The notes: generated by a model not told the origin, from the sequence alone. A stretch of 24,073 nucleotides of DNA from Planctomycetaceae bacterium UBA4732 (GCA_002404095.1 DHJA01000015.1:9144-33216), one strand, 5' to 3'; numbered from the stretch's first letter, positions 1 through 8,812 are shown. Translations and numbers: made by a program.

Positions 1-22
1 TCGGCGATAGCGTGACGTACCA

Positions 23-38
23 GCCGGCTTACGCCGGC
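23..38. repeat. Perfect 6-bp hairpin at the left edge
   Basis: GCCGGC (23-28), loop TTAC, GCCGGC (33-38). It lies 15 bases beyond the stop codon of the last glycosyltransferase gene. Read in the direction of that gene there is no T-run after the stem, so it is a poor intrinsic terminator for it. On the plus strand a TTTTT run follows at 47-51, 8 bases after the stem. It may be a short dispersed palindrome or a weak terminator for a plus-strand transcript entering from the left; the sequence does not decide. Confidence 0.4.
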
Positions 39-52
39 CGTTCGCCTTTTTC

Positions 53-1477
53 TCAGGAAACCGCCCGATCCAGCGCCTCTTTCAACCCGCGATTCCAGTT
101 TTCCAAGTTGTAGCGCGTCGCCACGTCGTGCCGGGCTTGGCACCCGAGCCGCCGGCGCAGCTCTTGATCCTCGACCAACGTGGAGATCGTTTCGACCAGC
201 CCACGAGTGACCGCCGAGTCAGAAGCGAGCATGAGATCGTAATTCTCTCGCATCATGCCAGTCTCGTCGTCCATCCACGACGCTTTTCCGTAGCGCCCGG
301 GTACGATCATGCCGTTCCGGCCGTGTTCGACGTACTCGCGGAATCCCCACCCGTCCGAGGCGACCACCACTTGTCCATGCGCCATGGCCTGCAACACCGA
401 GACTACATGGATGCGGGCGGCCGGCAAGATAAATAGGTGAGTGGACCGCATCAACTCGTCCATCTCGTCGTCGGGCAAGTAGCGGTCGATCACGCGCACC
501 CAGCATTTTTCCAGCACCCTGCGAAAGCGCGGCTTGAGCTTGGGAAGCCCCGTCCGCAGGGTCAACCGCACGTGCGGATAACGTTCATGGATGGTCTCGA
601 AAGCGCGCACCACGTCCAGCCCGCCGCGCAGGAAAAAGCTTTCGGGATTCTGATGCCAGGAGCAGGTAAAGAGCAAGTCGAGGCGATCCGTCGCGGCGTG
701 GTCTTGTGCGACCGGCGCCAGGCTCACGCCGCACGGGACGTAGGAGGTTTTCGCGGCAATGGCGTCGCTCCGGAACAGCTTCGGCAACGCTTCGGCCGTG
801 GAGCGCATGTGCGTGATGATCCCTCGACACGACTCGGATTCCAACATCGCCTTGACGATCGCTAGGTACGGCGAGCGCCGGATCGGCGTTCGGGAAGTGC
901 AGCCATTCATGTGAAAGGGCAAAAAAAGCGTTGTCCCATCTTCAATTTCGATAATCCACGGATGCCGGCCGAAGGTGTAAGGAATGCTGGTTAGGAATAA
1001 CAGGTCCGGGTGCGTGGGCAGGAGGACTTGCGACGCGAAATGGCGCGTGCGGAGAAACTGGATGATCGGAACAATCCGGCACCCTGCGCGGCGCAGCATG
1101 AAGAACAAACGGATTACGTCGGCCAGCGTCTGTAGGCTCCTGACCAGGCCGACGCTGCGTGCTTGGTTGATGATCGACAGAAAGGGCCGTAAAAACATCC
1201 ACGCCGCCCATGCGGCCTTTCCTACGGCGGTGCGAACGCCCCAACCGCGTCGGGGGGGCGCCGGCGTCGGCTCGGAGCGAACAAAGCGATAGCCCGCCGG
1301 CGGCGCGTCGGTGTGGGAAAACTGAGGGTGATGGCCGCAGTCGCCGAAGAACTCGAAGCAGGGCAACCAACCCGCGAATTCGATGGAGACGACTTCGCGC
1401 CCCTCGGCCCGGTTGGGAACCGAAGGGCCTTTTTCCAGCTCTTGCACCGCTTCCGGTTCGACTAAGGAAACCGTCAT
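53..1477 (-). CDS. Glycosyltransferase, GT4/GT-B-like (474 aa)
   Basis: Probable retaining glycosyltransferase of the GT-B fold acting at the cytoplasmic face on a surface glycan. The C-terminal half has the nucleotide-sugar domain pattern: a run ending AARIH, then VSVLQAMAHG, SDGWGFREYVEHGRNG and a C-terminal helix before the stop. The N-terminal ~70 residues hold a conserved block (EFAGWLP, GDCGHHPQF, GYRF) shared with the 615-residue glycosyltransferase at 5934-7781, and the two proteins align over almost the whole of this one. It starts with ATG overlapping the stop of the guanylyltransferase gene by one base (TAATG), which implies translational coupling. Last gene of the operon within the window. 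Donor and acceptor sugars cannot be read from the sequence; a GDP-linked donor is a guess from its neighbours. Confidence 0.85.
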   Translation of the reverse strand: MTVSLVEPEAVQELEKGPSVPNRAEGREVVSIEFAGWLPCFEFFGDCGHHPQFSHTDAPPAGYRFVRSEPTPAPPRRGWGVRTAVGKAAWAAWMFLRPFLSIINQARSVGLVRSLQTLADVIRLFFMLRRAGCRIVPIIQFLRTRHFASQVLLPTHPDLLFLTSIPYTFGRHPWIIEIEDGTTLFLPFHMNGCTSRTPIRRSPYLAIVKAMLESESCRGIITHMRSTAEALPKLFRSDAIAAKTSYVPCGVSLAPVAQDHAATDRLDLLFTCSWHQNPESFFLRGGLDVVRAFETIHERYPHVRLTLRTGLPKLKPRFRRVLEKCWVRVIDRYLPDDEMDELMRSTHLFILPAARIHVVSVLQAMAHGQVVVASDGWGFREYVEHGRNGMIVPGRYGKASWMDDETGMMRENYDLMLASDSAVTRGLVETISTLVEDQELRRRLGCQARHDVATRYNLENWNRGLKEALDRAVS

Positions 1478-2235
1478 TACAATCCCATCCTTAGGAGAAG
1501 CTCCATTGCGACTTTTGGCCGCGGCGTCCTCAAAACCTTCTGCATAAAGGTCGCCGCCGACAGGTACGATTCCGGCGTCCCAACGTCGAGGAACGGCCGG
1601 GCGCGACGATGGCCGTATACGGTCTTGCTATCGATCCACGCCGGTAGCATCTCGCGCTCCAGCGAGACCGGCCGACCCGTGGGGATTTCATCGAGCAGCC
1701 GGCGTTCGAGGAGGTAGACTCCGGCGTTGATCCATCCTAGCCCGCCCGCCGGCTGTTTTTCCGCGAACGCCGTGACCAGACCCCCGGCCGTTGTTACTAC
1801 CCGCCCGTATCGGCCCGCATCTTCCACGCGCGTCAGGGCGATGCTCACATCCGCGTCGCGCCGTCGGTGGTTCCGCGCGAAGGAGTGCAGGTCCATCCCG
1901 CAGTAGGAATCTCCGTTAAGGAGGAGTATGGTCGGTGAATTTAGGTGCGGCAGGGCTGTGCGCAGGGCGCCGGCGGTTCCCCGCGGCGACGGCTCGGCGG
2001 AATAAACCAGAGTCATGCCCCGGTAATACTCTCCCAAGGCCGACTTCACTTGCTCGCCCTTGTAACCCGTCAACAGAACGACCCGCCTTACGGAAACCGT
2101 GTGCAGCATATCGAGCAGATACGTCAGAAACGGCCGTCCCGACACTGGCGCTAACACCTTGGGCCGATCGTCGAACACGGATCGTAAGCGCGTGCCCAGT
2201 CCACCCGCGAGAACGGCAGCGGTCATGTCGGCCAT
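1477..2235 (-). CDS. hddC: Sugar-phosphate nucleotidyltransferase, HddC-like
   Basis: Probable D-glycero-alpha-D-manno-heptose 1-phosphate guanylyltransferase, which makes the GDP-activated heptose. At 252 aa it is the usual size for HddC-type short enzymes and lacks the C-terminal isomerase domain of ManC. The nucleotide-binding signature GGLGTRLR is at residues 11-18, followed by RPKVLAPV; the metal-binding region is LLLNGDSY, and the late motif FLDVGTPE is present. The start is ATG at 2235 with an AGGA-type ribosome site about 10 bases upstream; ATG at 2226 is an alternative. It sits 11 bases after the SDR gene and overlaps the next gene by one base. The HddA-type kinase at the head of the same operon supports the heptose reading. 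A mannose-1-phosphate or glucose-1-phosphate nucleotidyltransferase is the main alternative. Confidence 0.8.
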   Translation of the reverse strand: MADMTAAVLAGGLGTRLRSVFDDRPKVLAPVSGRPFLTYLLDMLHTVSVRRVVLLTGYKGEQVKSALGEYYRGMTLVYSAEPSPRGTAGALRTALPHLNSPTILLLNGDSYCGMDLHSFARNHRRRDADVSIALTRVEDAGRYGRVVTTAGGLVTAFAEKQPAGGLGWINAGVYLLERRLLDEIPTGRPVSLEREMLPAWIDSKTVYGHRRARPFLDVGTPESYLSAATFMQKVLRTPRPKVAMELLLRMGL

Positions 2236-2246
2236 TACCCATCCTC

Positions 2247-3194
2247 TTACGCCGCATTTTGAAACAGGCCGCGCCCTTCCATGGCATAGCCCTTGAGCAG
2301 CTCCTTGACGCCCGCGTCGAGCGAGCGGCCCGGCACAAATCCCGTCTCATGCAGCCGCCGACTGGAGACGATGTAGTTGCGTTTGTCCGGGTCTTGGCCG
2401 ATCGGCGCGAAGTGGATGTAGAAACTCGGTACGTGTTCTTTGACCTTCAGCGCCAGCTCTTCCTTCGAGAGGTTGGCGGAATCCAGCCCGACGTTGTACG
2501 GCCGGCCTTGCATGGATTCCGCATGAGCGATGCAGTGCAACATGCAGTCGGCCACGTCACGAACGTGGATAAAATTTCTCTTAAAATCCTTCTCGAAGAT
2601 GACGAGGTAGCCTTCCTTGACGGCCGTGTACACGAAATGGTTGACGAGCAGGTCGAGCCGCATTCGCGGCGACATGCCGAATACAGTCGCCAGACGCAGG
2701 GCCACGGTGTTCGGCTGTTGCAAAAGGAGACTTTCCGCCTCCACTTTCGTCCGTCCGTAGAGCGAGATCGGCCGGAGCGGGCTATCCTCGGTACAGAAAC
2801 TTTCGCCGGACGTGGCGCCATAGCCGCTGTTAGTGTTGGGATAGATCACTATCTGTTGAGGGCTGCGCAAGCGGGAAAGCAGACGAACCGCCTCCAAATT
2901 GACGCTTGTAGCCAAGAGCGGGTCGCGGTCACATGCGGAGGCGCCCACGATGGCCGCCAGATGGATGATGACGTCGGCGTCGCGCACGAGGCCGCGAATC
3001 AGCGTCTCGTCTCGAACGTCGCCCTTGACGAAATCGAAGGCGGGGTTGGCGCAGAGGTGAAACAGGCCTTGCTGGCCGACGCCGTACATGAGGTTATCGA
3101 CGGCCTGCACTCGATGGCCCGCGGCGAGCAGATGTTCGCACAGGATGCTGCCGAGGTAGCCAAGGCCGCCCGTCACCAGAACACGCTTATCCAT
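2247..3194 (-). CDS. NAD-dependent SDR epimerase/dehydratase (315 aa)
   Basis: Extended short-chain dehydrogenase/reductase acting on a nucleotide sugar. The Rossmann motif GGLGYLG is at the N-terminus, DVRDE and HLAAIVG follow, and the active site has NSGYG with the YGRTK (YxxxK) pair. The usual TDE of sugar 4,6-dehydratases is absent (NTNSGYG instead), so an epimerase or reductase is more likely than a 4,6-dehydratase. A further upstream ATG at 3221 is open, but ATG at 3194 (MDKRVLV) is preferred because AAGGAAGGG lies just before it and it places the Rossmann strand at the N-terminus as usual. The substrate is probably an intermediate in the same GDP-sugar pathway (inference). It lies 84 bases after the membrane protein gene and 11 bases before hddC. 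Confidence 0.85.
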   Translation of the reverse strand: MDKRVLVTGGLGYLGSILCEHLLAAGHRVQAVDNLMYGVGQQGLFHLCANPAFDFVKGDVRDETLIRGLVRDADVIIHLAAIVGASACDRDPLLATSVNLEAVRLLSRLRSPQQIVIYPNTNSGYGATSGESFCTEDSPLRPISLYGRTKVEAESLLLQQPNTVALRLATVFGMSPRMRLDLLVNHFVYTAVKEGYLVIFEKDFKRNFIHVRDVADCMLHCIAHAESMQGRPYNVGLDSANLSKEELALKVKEHVPSFYIHFAPIGQDPDKRNYIVSSRRLHETGFVPGRSLDAGVKELLKGYAMEGRGLFQNAA

Positions 3195-3278
3195 GCGTCC
3201 CTTCCTTGGGTGCTGCATCAATGCGAGTGGGAGCCGCTTCTGACGGTTCGGCGGCGAGGTTCCCGTGGGGAGGCGGTA

Positions 3279-5102
3279 TTATTCTTCCGATGCGGTTTTC
3301 CTGTCAATCCCAGATGGGTCGGCTTTATTAGTCGGCACGGGCGGGCCGTCCGTCGCCTCCTCGAAGATAGTCTTGGCGCCGACGATCTCGAAAAGATGGT
3401 ACGACGCAGCCACTTCCCGCACGAACGGGGCGCCGTCTAGCGCCGGCCCGCGATAATAGTCATATTCCAGGTCGGGCGAACCGGGCCAAGGCGTATTTCG
3501 GATCGGAAGAAGCATTTTTATCGGATCTATGAAGGCATAGCGGTACGACACGCGATCGATCGCGCCGAGGTCGCGCAATTCGACCGGGCGGTCGCGCACT
3601 ATCCAGTGCATTCGGTCGCCGCCCGGTTGGCCGCGCCGCCGCGGCAAGCTCACATCAAGGCAGAAGATTCGCTTGTCTCCGGCGGACTTCCGAAGGGCGT
3701 ACAGGGCCGCGGGGTTGTCGATAAACAGGTCGATCCTTCCTGACGACATGACGGTATAGTTCAGAGCGAATCGGCCGCGGACCAGCAGGCAGACGTCGGC
3801 GGCATGGTGGGCGTTCGACAGCAAGATCGACCCTTCCGGCATCTCCCGCGTACAGGTCGCCGTTACGCGGCCAATCGCGGCGTAGCAGTCCCGAGTGGCG
3901 GCGCGGACGATGAACGGATTAAGGGCGTGATCGCTAACCACGATTAGCACTAACCCTGCGACGAGGAGGCGCGGCGCCCACCGGACGGCGGCGGCCTCCC
4001 TCCAGAGCGCCTCCACTGACGCGGCTAAAAGGATGGACGCCGGAACCAGGCAATAAGCCAAGTGGACCTGCTCTTTGAAGACCTTGAGGAAAGGCAGGAA
4101 CGTTAGCAGGAAGAAGAAGACGAGAAAGGCCGTCGGCCGCCACGGGATCGCCGGGGTCCGGTGGTGCAATGCGGTCGCTGCCCAGCCGCCCAGCGCGAGC
4201 AAGAACAACGTCGGCGGCAGGATGCTGACCAGATCGAGGAAAATACGCCACTTTAAGGTCAGCGCCGCTTGCCAGATCCGGGTCAGGAAGGGGGCGTTCA
4301 GTTCGATGCCTGCCCGAGCCTGCGCTCCAAGGGCGCCGAGTTGGTAAACGGGGGCGACGGCCAAATCCGGGAAAAATAAGTAGTGCGGCAGCGCCGTCGG
4401 AAACAGCGCGTGCGCGAACGCCAGGGCCGAAAGAAACGCCGCCCCGCTGCGCCACCGGCGCATTTGGATTTCGAGAAAAAGAATCAGCAAAGGAGCAATG
4501 CCGGCGAACTCCCGATAGAGCGGCGCCACGAAGAGCAATAGGCCCATCCATAGAAGCCAAAACCGGGGTCGTTTACTATCCACCGAGGCGAAGTAGCAAT
4601 TGAGGGCGGCGCACATCGCCAGCGGAACGAGCGCCTGAATGCCGGTGAAGAGCACCAAGAAGCCGGTGAGGATGGGGGTGGAAGCCAACAACAGAAATAC
4701 GCTGAATAGGGCGCCGGCCGTCGTCTGCGTGAAGCGCCTGGCCAGCCAGAATAGGGCGACCGCCAACAGACCGGCCAGCACGGCGTTGAGAGCCAGAAAA
4801 CCGGCTGGCGCCCATGCCGAGCGTGCCTGAAAGGCCAGAGAGACGCGACGCACCGCCCAGCTGAGCGGCCGATAGCCATCGACGTGAACGGCGCCGAAGT
4901 CCTCACGCCACATGGACCGCAGGAAGTTCGGGTCAGCGAAGGAGATGACCGGGCCGCTCGGCGCCGAGTATAGGTTCGCCAGCACCGTGGGGGTGTCGTC
5001 CCAGACGAGATCGCCGGGGGCGCGCCACGCCGTATAGCCGAGCGCGACGACGGCGAAAAGCACCAGGCTCGTCGGCCAGCGTGACGGCAACGCGGGTTCC
5101 AC
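3279..5102 (-). CDS. Multi-pass membrane protein, GT-C glycosyltransferase-like
   Basis: A 607-residue integral membrane protein. Residues about 13-392 contain roughly ten or eleven hydrophobic segments. Residues about 395-607 are hydrophilic and probably lie outside the cytoplasm. An acidic WDD motif (34-36) in the first loop followed by YRPL (77-80) matches the arrangement in GT-C polyprenyl-phosphate-sugar transferases (PMT/TMTC-like), so it may transfer a lipid-linked sugar across the membrane. No TPR repeats are visible at the C-terminus. The start is GTG at 5102, chosen because AAGGAG lies 8 bases upstream; the nearby ATG codons are out of frame and too close to that site. The GT2 enzyme immediately upstream (25-base gap) could supply its lipid-linked donor. 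The family is assigned by layout only. Confidence 0.75.
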   Translation of the reverse strand: MEPALPSRWPTSLVLFAVVALGYTAWRAPGDLVWDDTPTVLANLYSAPSGPVISFADPNFLRSMWREDFGAVHVDGYRPLSWAVRRVSLAFQARSAWAPAGFLALNAVLAGLLAVALFWLARRFTQTTAGALFSVFLLLASTPILTGFLVLFTGIQALVPLAMCAALNCYFASVDSKRPRFWLLWMGLLLFVAPLYREFAGIAPLLILFLEIQMRRWRSGAAFLSALAFAHALFPTALPHYLFFPDLAVAPVYQLGALGAQARAGIELNAPFLTRIWQAALTLKWRIFLDLVSILPPTLFLLALGGWAATALHHRTPAIPWRPTAFLVFFFLLTFLPFLKVFKEQVHLAYCLVPASILLAASVEALWREAAAVRWAPRLLVAGLVLIVVSDHALNPFIVRAATRDCYAAIGRVTATCTREMPEGSILLSNAHHAADVCLLVRGRFALNYTVMSSGRIDLFIDNPAALYALRKSAGDKRIFCLDVSLPRRRGQPGGDRMHWIVRDRPVELRDLGAIDRVSYRYAFIDPIKMLLPIRNTPWPGSPDLEYDYYRGPALDGAPFVREVAASYHLFEIVGAKTIFEEATDGPPVPTNKADPSGIDRKTASEE

Positions 5103-5127
5103 TTCATCATCTCCTTAAACCAGACGT

Positions 5128-5829
5128 TTAGGCGCAAAAGCGTTCTTTCCAAACCTGGAAGTAGTAGGCGGCGCCCCAGCGAAGAACCTGGAGCTTGCGC
5201 TCGCCGCCGATCCGTTTCGGCTCGCCCACGGGTACTTCGCCGATGCGCTTGCCGCGCTTGGCCGCGCGCACCGACATGAGCGGCTCCCAGCTGATGACGG
5301 TCCCGAACAACCTCTCCGGCAGCGTGTACGATTCGTCCCGGTCCAAGCCGAGGTCGTAGATTAGCGACTTGGTGAATGCCCGATAAATGACCATCACGTC
5401 GGAGTAATGGGCGCCGTAGAGCAGGTTGACGGTGCGTGTGAACAGCCAGTTTCCGAAGGCGGTAACGAGGTCGTCGTCGTCGCTCTTCATTCCGTCCAGA
5501 TAGCGGGAGCCGATTACTAGGTCGTAACCCTCGCGGAGCTTGGCGACAAGGCGAGGCAAAAACACGGGATCGCAGTTGCCGTCGGGGCTGATGGAAACGA
5601 CGGCGTCCCCTTCAATGAGCGGCAGCGCTTCAAGGTAGGCGAAGCGGATGCCCGGCCGGCGTTGAATGATTACCGTGTAACCGTTGTCGCGCGCCCATTC
5701 CACCGTTCCGTCGGTAGAGCCGCCGTCGAGGATAAGGATCTGGTCGAACCACTCCCGCGAGATTCGGGGCATGATGGCGCGCACGCCGTCGATCTCGTTG
5801 AGCGTGAGGGCGAGCAGAGTAACTTTCAT
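5128..5829 (-). CDS. Family 2 glycosyltransferase (233 aa)
   Basis: GT-A fold enzyme resembling polyprenyl-phosphate mannose/glucose synthases. It has the N-terminal strand TLLALTLNE, the DGGSTDGT nucleotide-binding motif near residue 36, SPDGNCDP in the place of the DxD metal site, and GSRYLDG. It is short, like the catalytic domain of DPM1-type enzymes, and has no obvious C-terminal membrane anchor. Two start codons are adjacent (TTG at 5832, ATG at 5829); ATG is preferred, with AGGGG about 8 bases upstream. It lies between the 615-residue glycosyltransferase and the GT-C-like membrane protein, and may make the lipid-linked sugar used by the latter (inference). Reading it as a glycan chain-elongating transferase is equally possible. 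Confidence 0.88.
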   Translation of the reverse strand: MKVTLLALTLNEIDGVRAIMPRISREWFDQILILDGGSTDGTVEWARDNGYTVIIQRRPGIRFAYLEALPLIEGDAVVSISPDGNCDPVFLPRLVAKLREGYDLVIGSRYLDGMKSDDDDLVTAFGNWLFTRTVNLLYGAHYSDVMVIYRAFTKSLIYDLGLDRDESYTLPERLFGTVISWEPLMSVRAAKRGKRIGEVPVGEPKRIGGERKLQVLRWGAAYYFQVWKERFCA

Positions 5830-5933
5830 CAATAAGCCCCTGGACTACCCGCTAAAACATTAGGACGGCGATCCAAAAAGGAGCCTTTGGAGCCTCGGCT
5901 TGAGAGAACGGTATATCCGCGTTCCTTGCTCCT

Positions 5934-7781
5934 TCATGGTCGCGGCGCCGCTTGCGCTATCACCATGGGCGGGTCGGCGCCAAAACCTCCGCGCGACACG
6001 TTTGGCAGACTGTTTCCGTTGGCCTGGTCGAAGACTTTTGTCAAATTCTGGTTCCAGCGCTCAACCGTGTACTTGGTTTCGACGTCATTCCGAGCCGCAC
6101 GGCCGAGCCGCGCCCGCAGGCCGCGATCCTCCACAAGGCGCGACACCGCATCGACAATGCCTTGAACCACTACGGGGTCAGTCACGGCCATCGGCTCATA
6201 GTCTTCACGCAGCATCCCGGCCGTTTGGTCCGCCCAGGAAACCTTGCCGTAACGGCCTTTGACGACGAGGCCGTTGCGCTCGTGATGAAGGTACTCCTCC
6301 ATGCCCCAGCCGTCGGACCCCACCACCGCCAACCCATACGACATCGCCTGTAGCAGAGAGACAATGTGAATGCGCGCCGCCGGCAAAAGAAAAATATGAC
6401 TATTGGCGTGCAGAGCGGCCATCTCTTCGGCAGGCAGGAATCGGTTGATCACGCGCACCCAGCCGGATTCCAGGATGCGGTGATAGTGGCCGTCAAGCGG
6501 CGGGAGAGCCGTCCGCAGCGTGAGGCGCAGTTGAGGATAGCGCTCGTGAAGGATGGCAAATGCCTCTAAAATGTCCAGGCCGCCGCGCACATAGAAGTTT
6601 TCCGGAACCTGGCACCAGGAGTTGATGAAAAGCAGATGAATTGCATCGTCGTCCACGCGCCCGTCGTGCCGCTGCCAGCGCGACGGGAGCTTGACGCCGA
6701 GGGGCGCGTAGAAAACCTTTTGGCGGATGATCTCGCTGCCGAATAATGTGGGAACCATATCCGCGGTGGATTGAATGTGCGTGACAATGCCCTTGCACTG
6801 GTCGGATTCGAGCAATGTTTTAAGGATCGGCAGGTAAGGCGATTCACTGATTTGTAAATCGCAAGTTCCGCCGTTTTGAATAAGCGGATAAAAGAGCGTC
6901 GTCGGATCCTCAATTTCAATGACCCACGGATTCTGGCCGTAGGTGTACGGCATACTCGTCAGGAAAACTAGGCCGCGGTAGGGGGAAAGCAATAATTGCG
7001 AGTGAAAATGTCGCGTATGCAGGAACTGCCAGACGGCCGCCGGGCTGGCGCCGCCGCGCAAAAGGGTGACGCCAAGTCGGACGACAGCCGTCAGCACTCG
7101 CAATCGCCGGCGCCAGGTTACGCCTGGGACCGGACGGAGAAAGGAGAAAAGGAGCTTAGGGAGCGTCCGAACCCTTGCCGTGAAGCGAAACAACGGAGCG
7201 AGCAGCCGGCCTACCGTCCCGTCCCGCCGTGACACGGGCCGGGATCGTTCCGGAGGGGCGGAACAGGTGAAGCGATAGCCCGTCGGCGGCTCCGCCGTGT
7301 GTGTGAACTGCGGATGCCTGCCGCAGTCGCCAGACTTTTCGTAGATGGGCAACCAACCCGCGAACTCCACGGGCGCGTCGTCTCGCCGCGCCTCAAAGCC
7401 GGATTGCACCTCTTCCCGATTCTTGCCGGTGACAACCCCCGCGCGCCGGCGGTCCTCGGCCGAAGCCAGGTCCACCGGGCCAGCTGACCGCGGTACGCCG
7501 TGAAGCTCGCCGCCATAGCGAACGAGATCATAGTCTTCGCAGCCGGCCACGACAGTAGGCTCTTCCGGCCCCGCCACAAAGCGATCGTCAATCAGCGATA
7601 CCAACTCTTCCCTCGTCGCGGCCGAGAGCGCGGCGGGATGAGAAAACAGCCGGCCGCTGCGAACCGCTGCGTTCGGCTCCACGGACGCGGGAAGGGCGTA
7701 GACGCGGCCGTGCGTAAGTATCAAGCGGAAGCCGCGGTAGTAAACGGGAAAGGGAACCCGTGGACGCAAGCCAAGCTGCAT
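5934..7781 (-). CDS. Glycosyltransferase with duplicated N-terminal module (615 aa)
   Basis: Residues ~137-590 align with the 474-residue glycosyltransferase at 53-1477: the same EFAGWLP / GDCGRHPQF / GYRF block, then AARIHIVSLLQAM, SDGWGMEEYL and RNGLVVKGRYGK. This makes it a GT-B-type glycosyltransferase paralogue. The extra N-terminus contains two copies of a ~50-residue unit: residues ~14-66 (GFRLILTHGRVYALPAS ... TREELVSLIDD) and ~82-131 (YDLVRYGGELHGVPRS ... NREEVQSGFEA). Their pattern is a beta hairpin with a central G, then ALP or GVP, a conserved S, an R, and a final helix. I do not know a named domain for it. Start ATG at 7781 with GGAG about 9 bases upstream. It lies 61 bases after the 293-residue gene. 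It may act on a related acceptor or donor to its shorter partner. Confidence 0.85.
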   Translation of the reverse strand: MQLGLRPRVPFPVYYRGFRLILTHGRVYALPASVEPNAAVRSGRLFSHPAALSAATREELVSLIDDRFVAGPEEPTVVAGCEDYDLVRYGGELHGVPRSAGPVDLASAEDRRRAGVVTGKNREEVQSGFEARRDDAPVEFAGWLPIYEKSGDCGRHPQFTHTAEPPTGYRFTCSAPPERSRPVSRRDGTVGRLLAPLFRFTARVRTLPKLLFSFLRPVPGVTWRRRLRVLTAVVRLGVTLLRGGASPAAVWQFLHTRHFHSQLLLSPYRGLVFLTSMPYTYGQNPWVIEIEDPTTLFYPLIQNGGTCDLQISESPYLPILKTLLESDQCKGIVTHIQSTADMVPTLFGSEIIRQKVFYAPLGVKLPSRWQRHDGRVDDDAIHLLFINSWCQVPENFYVRGGLDILEAFAILHERYPQLRLTLRTALPPLDGHYHRILESGWVRVINRFLPAEEMAALHANSHIFLLPAARIHIVSLLQAMSYGLAVVGSDGWGMEEYLHHERNGLVVKGRYGKVSWADQTAGMLREDYEPMAVTDPVVVQGIVDAVSRLVEDRGLRARLGRAARNDVETKYTVERWNQNLTKVFDQANGNSLPNVSRGGFGADPPMVIAQAAPRP

Positions 7782-7842
7782 GAGTGGAACTCCATTTCAC
7801 CCATTAAACATCCGTGTTCGCACCATTAAGGTCCATGGAATG

Positions 7843-8724
7843 TCAGGCCAGGGCGGTGCGAAGACCTCTCCACAGCCGACGGCAAACTCTCAGAGGCAGC
7901 CGCTGTAACGGCTGGGACCGGACCTTTTTCCAGAGTTTGGCCGGCGTCGCGCTTGGCGCCAGCTTGTTAAAGTCGGTGCCGTATTCCATGTTCAAATAGA
8001 GGTTGCGGGCCTGGCGCCTTAGCAACTCAAACCAATACTTGTTGTACGGTCCCTTTTGTCCGGTTAGTTCCATGTTGTTATAGGTCGGCGTATCGCCCAG
8101 ACCCCAGCCGCCGCTGCGTTCATAAAAGGTCGGCATGGTTTGCCAGATTATGATCTTGTACAGGTCGTAGAGGACGACGGACAATCCCATAAGCCAACTA
8201 TCGACGTTGGATTGCCAGCCAAAATTCTGACAGACTTCAATAAGGCGAGCGCTGATAACCGGCGACAAGGCGCCAAAGGACAACACCCACCTGCGGATTG
8301 CCTCCTCGTTTTCGTAGACGCCGGCATAGGATTCAATCGGGGGACGGATTTGGCCGATGATGCAGAATTCGTCTTTGACGTTTAGAATCTCGGAAACAAA
8401 GTTGGGCCTGGAGAAATAGAAATCATCGGCCGTCATCAAGCAGAATCGCGAGCGCGGATCTCGCTGAGCGAACAGGTACTCCTGGGCGTGGTGCAGAGAG
8501 TGCCGGCCTTCCCCCCGCGACCATACGAAGGTGCGAATTGAGAACGGGTACTTAGCAAAGAACTCGTCTGGCGGCCGGGCGTCGTCGTCGTCGTCGTACT
8601 TGATGAGAAACTCGATCTTATCGCGCTCCTCCGCGCTAACATTGGCAACCGCGGAATCCAACAACCGCGCAAGATTGGAATCCGGATTGTCTTTGACTCG
8701 CGAGCAAAAAAGGACGCTGATCAT
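7843..8724 (-). CDS. GT-A-like glycosyltransferase-related protein (293 aa)
   Basis: A protein of uncertain family. It begins MISVLFCSRVKDNP and has IEFLIKYDDDDDARPP near residues 38-52, where GT-A enzymes bind the nucleotide, then LMTADDFYFS near residue 95, which could be the DxD-like metal site. No membrane segments or signal peptide are visible; the tail is basic (KLWKKVRSQ ... RVCRRLWRGLR) and could contact the membrane surface. Start ATG at 8724 with GGAGG 8 bases upstream. The 88-base gap before it is the second largest inside the operon and contains a possible internal promoter. The position among glycosyltransferases supports a role in glycan assembly; the exact activity is unknown. 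Confidence 0.72.
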   Translation of the reverse strand: MISVLFCSRVKDNPDSNLARLLDSAVANVSAEERDKIEFLIKYDDDDDARPPDEFFAKYPFSIRTFVWSRGEGRHSLHHAQEYLFAQRDPRSRFCLMTADDFYFSRPNFVSEILNVKDEFCIIGQIRPPIESYAGVYENEEAIRRWVLSFGALSPVISARLIEVCQNFGWQSNVDSWLMGLSVVLYDLYKIIIWQTMPTFYERSGGWGLGDTPTYNNMELTGQKGPYNKYWFELLRRQARNLYLNMEYGTDFNKLAPSATPAKLWKKVRSQPLQRLPLRVCRRLWRGLRTALA

Positions 8725-8771
8725 GCTGTGGGCCTCCTTGCGGTCGGACGGCGGACATTGCGGCGGCGGAA

Positions 8772-8801
8772 AGATTAACCCGTTGCGGCAATTTGGGTCA
8801 A
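8772..8801 (-). promoter_or_regulatory. Possible internal promoter before the 293-aa gene
   Basis: On the minus strand TTGACC (8801-8796) is followed after 18 bases by TAATCT (8777-8772), about 45 bases upstream of the start codon. The -35 is close to consensus and the -10 is weak. It lies in an 88-base gap of an otherwise dense operon, so it may boost the downstream glycosyltransferase genes. Consensus matching only. Confidence 0.25.
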
Positions 8802-8812
8802 GGCGATTTTCC

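Noticed and set aside
23..38. Hairpin as the terminator of the glycan operon
   Set aside because: No T-run follows it on the minus strand, and the operon may continue beyond the window.
2247..3194. SDR as the missing GDP-sugar 4,6-dehydratase
   Set aside because: The TDE/SSE-type active-site motif of 4,6-dehydratases is absent; NTNSGYG with YGRTK fits an epimerase or reductase better.
1935..3440. 501-residue plus-strand open frame
   Set aside because: Antisense to the SDR and guanylyltransferase genes, low-complexity Arg/His/Gln-rich translation with no family marks; a GC-rich shadow frame.
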